This document shows, one piece after another, positions 6,035 through 9,655 of a stretch of 9,655 nt of DNA. How positions within the stretch are numbered: position 1 is the stretch's first letter; the number at the start of each line of letters is the position of its first letter. The DNA is taken from the NCBI GenBank assembly GCA_904394195.1, contig CAJFNH010000038.1, forward strand, positions 1-9,655, read 5' to 3'. The notes beneath the pieces are model-generated. The model was given only the letters and a program-made list of their open reading frames with translations. It searched no databases and had not been told where the DNA came from. Position numbers and translations under genes: made by a program. Origin of the DNA: Candidatus Gallimonas caecicola (GTDB taxonomy: Bacteria > Bacillota > Clostridia > Christensenellales > Borkfalkiaceae).

Positions 6035-6540
6035 AATACGCCGCCCTGCTGCTGCCCCTGCTGTTCATTGCGCTGTTCGTGTATGCGCTCATCCGCAAAG
6101 TCCGGCTGTACGACTGTTTTACCGAGGGCGTGAAGGGTGCCGTGCCCCTGATCCTGTCCATCTTCCCCTATCTTGTCAGCGTGCTCATCCTGTCCGAACT
6201 GTTCGAGCGCAGCGGGTTGTCCGCCCTTCTCACGCAGGGGCTTGCCCCCGCATTCTCCTTTCTGGGCATCCCGCCCGAGATCGGAAAGCTGGTGCTGCTC
6301 AAACCCTTTTCGGGCAGCGGCTCGACGGCGCTGCTCGCAGACCTGCTCGCGCAGTACGGCGCGGACAGCTACATCGGCCGGTGCGCGTGCGTGGCGTTCG
6401 GCTCGAGCGAGACCGTCTTTTTCATTTCCGCCGTCTATTTTGCGGGAAGCAAAAAAAGTTTGCTCAAGCCCGTTGTCATCGCCCTCTTTTCCAACTTTTT
6501 GAGCCTCATCCTGGGCTGCCTTTTCTGCAAAATCATGTGA
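6031..6540 (+). CDS. spmB: Spore maturation protein B
   Basis: A 169-residue partner of SpmA, also of the nucleoside-recognition (Gate) family. Hydrophobic segments occur at about 3-20, 38-55, 72-92 and 146-166. Conserved SpmB features include IPPEIGKLVLLKPFSGSGS (80-98) and VAFGSSETVFFISAVYFAG (121-139). SpmA and SpmB are needed together for spore dehydration and heat resistance in Bacillus. The ATG overlaps the spmA TGA (ATGA, 6031-6034) and has AAGGAGG (6019-6025) 5 nt upstream, so it has a strong ribosome site of its own as well as coupling. This contrasts with spmA, which has none. The dacB gene that accompanies spmAB in Bacillus is absent here. Confidence 0.93.
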   Translation: MKYAALLLPLLFIALFVYALIRKVRLYDCFTEGVKGAVPLILSIFPYLVSVLILSELFERSGLSALLTQGLAPAFSFLGIPPEIGKLVLLKPFSGSGSTALLADLLAQYGADSYIGRCACVAFGSSETVFFISAVYFAGSKKSLLKPVVIALFSNFLSLILGCLFCKIM

Positions 6541-6654
6541 AAAAATTTCAAAATGAAAATTTTTATAAGTTTTTACCCCTCTTCGTGATAGAATATATGT
6601 TCATTTGCAACAAACTCACAGAAAAAATTTTTTTGAATTTTTTCGACGAAATCG

Positions 6655-6683
6655 TTTACATTTCGCGCAGGGGCGGGTATAAT
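6655..6683 (+). promoter_or_regulatory. Strong sigma-A promoter in the spmB downstream region
   Basis: TTTACA (6655-6660) and TATAAT (6678-6683) are 17 nt apart, the same elements as the metG promoter. Upstream (about 6621-6645) are runs of A and T, GAAAAAATTTTTTTG and AATTTTTTCG, like an UP element. Transcription should start near 6690. No gene follows on this strand. Confidence 0.82.
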
Positions 6684-6689
6684 ATGGGT

Positions 6690-6800
6690 GTCAGAAGCGA
6701 GTGAGGCAGCTCCCCGCAAAAGACTTGAAACAGCTCATCATTTTTCCCCCTTATCATATAGTAACTCCCCGAGGCGCAAGCCTCGGGGAGTTACTGTTTT
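6690..6800 (+). ncRNA. Candidate small RNA of about 110 nt
   Basis: A predicted transcript runs from the promoter at 6655-6683 to the T-run after the 16-bp hairpin. No open frame with a ribosome-binding site lies in it. AGCTCCCCG (6708-6716) resembles the hairpin's 5' arm AACTCCCCG (6763-6771) and could also pair with the 3' arm CGGGGAGTT (6784-6792), giving a second, weaker fold. It matches no RNA family known to me. The reading as an RNA gene depends on the promoter and hairpin alone. Confidence 0.4.
6760..6800 (+). terminator. 16-bp perfect hairpin followed by TTTT
   Basis: AGTAACTCCCCGAGGC (6760-6775) and its exact complement (6780-6795) enclose a GCAA tetraloop, then CTG-like junction bases and TTTT (6797-6800). 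It could terminate the candidate small RNA and any spmB readthrough. The U-tract is short, so it may instead be a dispersed palindromic element. Confidence 0.6.
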
Positions 6801-6854
6801 GGGCGATCCCGCCCATGAAAGCCGCAAAGAAAAAAGCGTCCTGCCCATACGCGC

Positions 6855-6968
6855 CCCTTTGACGGCAAAGGGCGTTAAGGGGGGATGTCCGAAGGACAAG
6901 GGGGATCACGCCCTGCCCGCTCTTTCCCCCATTCCCCCTGTATCCCCCCTTCCCGACGGGAAGAGGGG
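6855..6968. repeat. Nested inverted repeats
   Basis: AAGGGGGGAT (6877-6886) and ATCCCCCCTT (6942-6951) are a perfect 10-bp inverted repeat. Smaller hairpins lie next to or within it: CCCTTTG/CAAAGGG (6855-6861, 6866-6872), TGTCC/GGACA (6886-6890, 6894-6898), and CCCCCTTCCC/GGGAAG-A-GGGG (6945-6954, 6958-6968, one bulged A). The outer repeat and the last hairpin share bases, so they are alternative folds. Confidence 0.6.
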
Positions 6969-6976
6969 ACGAAAAA

Positions 6977-7140
6977 GAATCGACAGGCCCCGCCAAAGAA
7001 GGGCTGAACGGCCTTGCAAGGGAACGAAAAAATCGATGGCCCTGCAAAAATGGTGAAAAAAAGACAGCTCCTGCAAAAGCAGGGATGAGAAAGGCTCGGC
7101 AGGCCCCGCAAAGAAGAAAGCAACAAAGTCGATCCCCCGC
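6977..7140. repeat. Degenerate tandem repeat with period of about 25-33 bp
   Basis: A core of the form TCGaCAGGCCCcGCAAAGAA followed by a purine-rich tail recurs about five or six times, with variable spacing. The clearest cores are GACAGGCCCCGCCAAAGAAG (near 6981), CGATGGCCCTGCAAAAATGG (near 7035), GACAGCTCCTGCAAAAGCAG (near 7063) and GGCAGGCCCCGCAAAGAAG (near 7098). A shorter copy, GGCCTTGCAAGG, lies near 7011. The copies have diverged strongly, so this is an old or relaxed array. It has no CRISPR-like fixed repeat and spacer lengths. Confidence 0.5.
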
Positions 7141-7192
7141 AGACGGTATAGATCCACTCCCATTCAGCCGGGACAAAAAAGAGCAAACGGAC

Positions 7193-7222
7193 GCGGCGCG
7201 CAGGATGACTCCTGCGCGCCGC
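7193..7222. terminator. 13-bp perfect hairpin downstream of the aminotransferase
   Basis: GCGGCGCGCAGGA (7193-7205) and TCCTGCGCGCCGC (7210-7222) form a perfect stem with a 4-nt loop, 10 nt after the aminotransferase stop. On the minus strand the T-rich stretch comes about 12 nt later (GCTCTTTTTT). On the plus strand TTTTT follows after 6 nt. It may act as a terminator between the convergent genes in either direction. Confidence 0.6.
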
Positions 7223-7232
7223 AACATGTTTT

Positions 7233-8417
7233 TCAGATGAGCCCGTATTCCCTGGCAAGCGCGCGAAAGGCGGGGATGGAGCGCTCGATAACGGCACGCT
7301 CCACGCAGTAGGAGACGCGCACATACCCCTTTACGCCGAAGCCGTCGGAGGGGACGAGCAGCAGCTCATGCGCCTTGGCGCGTTCGCAGAACGCCGCGGC
7401 GTCCGGCTCGGGCGAGCGCATGAACAGGTAGAAGGCGCCTTCGGGCGGGATGCAGGAAAAGCCGCACTCCGTGAGCGTATTCAAAAGAAGGTCACGGTTT
7501 TTGCGGTACTCCTCCACGTCGCCCGATTTGCCCAGGCAAGTCGCCACGACGCGCTGGAAGAGCGCGGGCGCACACACGAAGCCCAGCGCCCTGCCCGCGC
7601 CGCACACGGCGGAAAAGACGTCCGCCGCCCCCTTGCACTGCGGGGACACCGCGATGTAGCCGATGCGCTCGCCCGCCAGCGAGAGCGACTTGGAGAAGGA
7701 ATAGCAGACGATCGTATCCGCATAGAACGCCATCGGGTAGGGAACTTCGGCGCCGTAGGTGAGCTCGCGGTAGGGCTCGTCGGCGATGAGAAAGACGGGC
7801 TCTCCCCGCTGCGCGCTCTTTTTTTCGAGCAACGCGGCGAGCGCGGCAAGCTCTTTGCGCGTGTACACCGCGCCCGTGGGGTTGTTGGGCGAATTGATGA
7901 TGACGCCCTTGGTGCGAGCGCCGACGGCGGCGTCGAGCGCTGCCATGTCCAGGTGGAAATCGTTGCCGGCAGCCGCCGCGACCACCTTCCCGCCCGCGCT
8001 CTCGATGAACACGGAGTACTCGGGGAAACAGGGCGTGACGACGACGAACTCGTCCCCTTCCTCGCACAGGGCGTTCAGCGTGATGGTGAGCGACGCCGCC
8101 GCGCCGCACGTCATGTACACGCCGTCCGCGGACATGGGTACCCCGAACGCCGTATGGATGTATTGCGCGACCGCCTCGCGCACCTCGGGCGCGCCCGCCG
8201 CGGAGGTATAGCCGTGCAGCCTGAGCGAGGGCATGCTGCCCACGAGGCGGACGATCTCCTCGTTCACCTCATGCGGCGCAGGGACGCCGGGATTGCCGAT
8301 GGAAAAGTCGTAGACGTTTTCCTCGCCGATCTCGCGCTTGCGCGCGTTGCCGTATTCGAAGATCTCACGGATGACCGACCGCGCCTCTCCCAGCTTCTTG
8401 TTTCTTGCGTTGACCAT
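7233..8417 (-). CDS. Pyridoxal phosphate-dependent aminotransferase, class I/II (internal start in the fused frame)
   Basis: Counting from the internal ATG at 8417, this is a 394-residue fold-type I aminotransferase, the normal full length. Seen in order: VIREIFEYG (15-23) and YDFSIGNPGVPAP (36-48); the glycine-rich stretch near TCGAAASL (103-110); SPNNPTG (176-182) with the PLP ring Asn179; ADEPY (212-216) with Asp213 and Tyr216; SFSKSLSLAGERIGY (240-254) with Schiff-base Lys243; and GYVRVSY near the C-terminus with the carboxylate-binding Arg. It would transfer amino groups between amino acids and 2-oxo acids; the substrate cannot be fixed from sequence. AGGAGG lies 6 nt before this ATG and the family normally starts here, so free enzyme is probably made even if the fusion is real. 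It is the last gene of the uvrA unit. Confidence 0.85.
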   Translation of the reverse strand: MVNARNKKLGEARSVIREIFEYGNARKREIGEENVYDFSIGNPGVPAPHEVNEEIVRLVGSMPSLRLHGYTSAAGAPEVREAVAQYIHTAFGVPMSADGVYMTCGAAASLTITLNALCEEGDEFVVVTPCFPEYSVFIESAGGKVVAAAAGNDFHLDMAALDAAVGARTKGVIINSPNNPTGAVYTRKELAALAALLEKKSAQRGEPVFLIADEPYRELTYGAEVPYPMAFYADTIVCYSFSKSLSLAGERIGYIAVSPQCKGAADVFSAVCGAGRALGFVCAPALFQRVVATCLGKSGDVEEYRKNRDLLLNTLTECGFSCIPPEGAFYLFMRSPEPDAAAFCERAKAHELLLVPSDGFGVKGYVRVSYCVERAVIERSIPAFRALAREYGLI

Positions 8418-9101
8418 GGTGTTCCTCCTCTGTTTTTTCCCGGCAAGGCGGTAGCTTTCGTCCAGCAATGCCGCAAGTTCTTCGGGCGGGACGCTGCCGT
8501 CGAGCAGCGCCGTCACCCAGTTTTTCTTGTTCATGTGCCAGCCGGGGAAAATTTTTGCACCGTCCACCCTTTGCGCGTTCTGCTCCGGCGCCATCCGCAG
8601 ATCGACGATCTCCAGGGTCCCCTCCCCGGGCAGCCCCAGCTTTTGCGCCGCGACGGTGAGAATGGCGGCGTACCACCTGCGGTTATCCTGCCGGCGGAGC
8701 ACGGCGTTGGAGGGAAAGCGCTGCCAAAGGTATTCCGGCTCGTCCCCATACCGCTCGCGCGCATAGCGCAGCAGCGCGGCGGAGCAGTCGCTGCGGAAGG
8801 CGCTCCTTTCAAAGCAGTGCTGCGCGATCTCCTGCAGCGCGGCAAGGTACTCCGCGCGCACCTGCTCCACGAACATCCCCTTCGCGCCCTCCACCCGGTG
8901 AAGGACGTAAGGCTCCTGCGTCAGAACATCGAGCGTGCGCGTGAAGAGCCCGCCCCCGGGCGGCACTTCCACCTCCAGGCAGAACTGCCCGCCGCACAGC
9001 AGCTTTTCAAAGCGATACGTTCCGCCCTTTTCCGTAAATCCGTAGGCGAGCGCGCGCTCCGGCACGAACACGGCGTCCGAAAAGGGGCTCTCCTGCGTCA
9101 T
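7233..9101 (-). CDS. MmcQ/YjbR-family protein fused in frame to a class I/II PLP aminotransferase
   Basis: One open frame of 622 residues. Residues 1-223 match the long clostridial MmcQ/YjbR form: an N-terminal part of about 100 residues, then the YjbR domain with EYLWQRFPSNAVLRRQDNRRWY (123-144), LGLPGEG, IFPGWHMNKKNWVTALLDGS (184-203) and the final ESYRLAGKK (215-223). YjbR-like proteins have a DNA-binding-like fold of unclear role. The aminotransferase starts at residue 229. The ATG at 9101 overlaps the uvrA TGA by 4 nt (ATGA), with AAGGAAG about 8 nt upstream, so it is coupled to uvrA. No stop separates the domains; a single C-to-T change at codon 224 (CAG, 8432-8430) would restore TAG exactly where YjbR proteins normally end. 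Real fusion, recent stop loss and sequence error are all possible. Confidence 0.75.
   Translation of the reverse strand: MTQESPFSDAVFVPERALAYGFTEKGGTYRFEKLLCGGQFCLEVEVPPGGGLFTRTLDVLTQEPYVLHRVEGAKGMFVEQVRAEYLAALQEIAQHCFERSAFRSDCSAALLRYARERYGDEPEYLWQRFPSNAVLRRQDNRRWYAAILTVAAQKLGLPGEGTLEIVDLRMAPEQNAQRVDGAKIFPGWHMNKKNWVTALLDGSVPPEELAALLDESYRLAGKKQRRNTMVNARNKKLGEARSVIREIFEYGNARKREIGEENVYDFSIGNPGVPAPHEVNEEIVRLVGSMPSLRLHGYTSAAGAPEVREAVAQYIHTAFGVPMSADGVYMTCGAAASLTITLNALCEEGDEFVVVTPCFPEYSVFIESAGGKVVAAAAGNDFHLDMAALDAAVGARTKGVIINSPNNPTGAVYTRKELAALAALLEKKSAQRGEPVFLIADEPYRELTYGAEVPYPMAFYADTIVCYSFSKSLSLAGERIGYIAVSPQCKGAADVFSAVCGAGRALGFVCAPALFQRVVATCLGKSGDVEEYRKNRDLLLNTLTECGFSCIPPEGAFYLFMRSPEPDAAAFCERAKAHELLLVPSDGFGVKGYVRVSYCVERAVIERSIPAFRALAREYGLI
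8424..8429 (-). promoter_or_regulatory. Internal ribosome-binding site for the aminotransferase
   Basis: A perfect AGGAGG on the minus strand lies 6 nt before the ATG at 8417-8415, inside the uninterrupted YjbR-aminotransferase frame. Its survival argues that the aminotransferase was, or still is, translated from its own start. Confidence 0.8.
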
Positions 9102-9655
9102 GACAGCATCTTCCTTAAGAACCGGCCCGTGTACGAGCGTTCGCAGGCGGCGACTTCCTCGGGCGAGCCCGTGCACACGATGGTGCCGCCGCCGTCGCCC
9201 CCCTCGGGGCCGAGGTCCACGATATAGTCCGCCACCTTGATGACGTCAAGGTTGTGCTCGATGACGAGCACCGTATTGCCGCTGTCGCGCAGGCGCAGCA
9301 AAATTTTGATGAGCTTGTCCACGTCGTAGCTGTGCAGCCCCGTGGTGGGCTCGTCGAGGATATAGAAGGTGCGCCCCGTGGAGCGCTTTGAAAGCTCTGT
9401 GGCGAGCTTGACGCGCTGCGCCTCGCCGCCCGAGAGGGTGGTGGCGGACTGCCCCAGCCTGATATAGCCCAGCCCCACCTCGTTGAGCGTGGAGAGCTTG
9501 TTGTAGATGGAGGGCAGGCTTTTGAAGAAGTCGCACGCCTCCTCCACCGTCATGTCCAGGACGTCCGCAATGGTCTTGCCCTTGTAGCGCACCTCCAGCG
9601 TCTCGCGGTTGTAGCGCTTGCCGCCGCACACCTCGCAGGGGACGTACACGTCGGG
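9098..9655 (-). CDS. uvrA: UvrABC excinuclease subunit A, C-terminal part (gene continues beyond the window)
   Basis: About 185 C-terminal residues of UvrA, the ATPase that finds bulky DNA lesions and loads UvrB in nucleotide excision repair. The fragment opens with PDVYVPCEVCGGKRYNRETL, carrying the second CxxC of the zinc module. It continues with the ABC signature LSGGEAQRVKLA, Walker B with catalytic Glu in YILDEPTTGLH, and the H-loop VLVIEHNLDVIKVADYIVDLGPEGG. The end, SYTGRFLRKMLS, is a normal UvrA C-terminus, so the 3' end is intact. The 5' part, with the first nucleotide-binding domain, is outside the window. The TGA overlaps the ATG of the YjbR frame. Confidence 0.97.
   Translation of the reverse strand, partial: PDVYVPCEVCGGKRYNRETLEVRYKGKTIADVLDMTVEEACDFFKSLPSIYNKLSTLNEVGLGYIRLGQSATTLSGGEAQRVKLATELSKRSTGRTFYILDEPTTGLHSYDVDKLIKILLRLRDSGNTVLVIEHNLDVIKVADYIVDLGPEGGDGGGTIVCTGSPEEVAACERSYTGRFLRKMLS

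Larger units (their letters stand above)
6541..7232. other. Long non-coding region with promoter, hairpins and degenerate repeats
   Basis: About 690 nt lie between the converging spmB and aminotransferase genes. In order there are: an A/T-rich stretch after spmB with only weak A-U pairing; a strong plus-strand promoter; a 16-bp perfect hairpin; a nested inverted-repeat block (6855-6968); a degenerate tandem repeat (about 6977-7140); and a 13-bp hairpin at 7193-7222. Open frames exist on both strands, but they cross these hairpins, lack ribosome-binding sites and show low-complexity products, so I do not call them genes. Confidence 0.6.

Noticed and set aside
6541..6580. Terminator directly after spmB
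   Set aside because: The only stem is about 8 A-U pairs (AAAAATTT with AAATTTTT) with no G-C content, too weak to call an intrinsic terminator.
5499..6704. Plus-strand open frame of 401 codons overlapping spmA and spmB
   Set aside because: It is a shifted frame of the two membrane protein genes, rich in Arg, Pro and Ser. The real frames have SpmA/SpmB motifs and an ATGA overlap.
6688..7056. Plus-strand open frame of 122 codons after the 6655 promoter
   Set aside because: The start is a GTG or similar within a few bases of the -10, with no Shine-Dalgarno, and the frame crosses the 16-bp terminator-like hairpin. The product is low-complexity Arg/Pro/Lys.
6977..7140. CRISPR array
   Set aside because: Repeats are strongly diverged with variable spacing, there are no constant-length unique spacers, and no cas genes are nearby.
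6754..7227. Minus-strand open frame of 157 codons after the aminotransferase
   Set aside because: It has no ribosome-binding site, begins inside a 13-bp GC-rich hairpin and runs through the tandem repeat and the 16-bp hairpin. Overlapping frames are also open, which suggests a stop-poor region and not selection for coding.
7368..9227. Plus-strand open frame of 619 codons
   Set aside because: It is antisense to the YjbR-aminotransferase and uvrA genes. The product is rich in Arg, Ala, Gly and His with no recognisable motif, and it has no ribosome-binding site.

Overview
The window is GC-rich, gene-dense bacterial DNA. It most likely comes from an endospore-forming member of the Clostridia (Firmicutes), probably uncultured. 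The evidence is a spmA-spmB pair (spore maturation), a metG-tatD-radical SAM cluster of clostridial type, a long clostridial-type MmcQ/YjbR protein, AGGAGG ribosome-binding sites and sigma-A-like promoters with A/T-tract upstream elements. No phage, transposase or CRISPR genes are visible. No species can be named from the sequence alone.

Layout. Bases 1-36 hold the first 12 codons of a minus-strand gene, by context probably ksgA/rsmA. Bases 147-3474 are a tight minus-strand operon: metG (methionyl-tRNA synthetase), tatD (metal-dependent nuclease) and a small TatD-linked radical SAM protein. It is driven by a TTTACA-N17-TATAAT promoter just upstream of metG. Bases 3537-4142 encode a RimJ/RimL-like GNAT acetyltransferase on the minus strand. 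Its upstream region holds a complete small transcription unit: a very strong promoter, a folded RNA of about 115 nt, and an intrinsic terminator 43 nt before the gene. It looks like an attenuator or riboswitch-type leader. Bases 4404-5360 (minus) encode an unrecognised three-part protein: N-terminal domain, Pro-rich linker, small beta-rich segment and C-terminal zinc ribbon.

Bases 5486-6540 (plus) are spmA-spmB with ATGA overlap. A perfect sigma-E-type -10 (CATACAAT) ends 5 nt before the spmA ATG, and no Shine-Dalgarno sequence is present, which suggests a leaderless mother-cell transcript. Bases 6541-7232 are non-coding: a second strong promoter reading into a 16-bp perfect hairpin, nested inverted repeats, a degenerate tandem repeat, and a 13-bp hairpin after the aminotransferase stop. 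Bases 7233-9655 (minus) hold the 3' end of uvrA, overlapped by 4 nt by an MmcQ/YjbR reading frame. That frame has no stop codon and continues into a class I/II PLP aminotransferase, although the aminotransferase keeps its own AGGAGG and ATG.

Most genes are housekeeping. The points of interest are the GNAT leader RNA, the second RNA-like unit, the stop-less YjbR-aminotransferase fusion, the leaderless sporulation start and the unrecognised zinc-ribbon protein. All functional statements rest on motifs recognised by eye; no database search was done.
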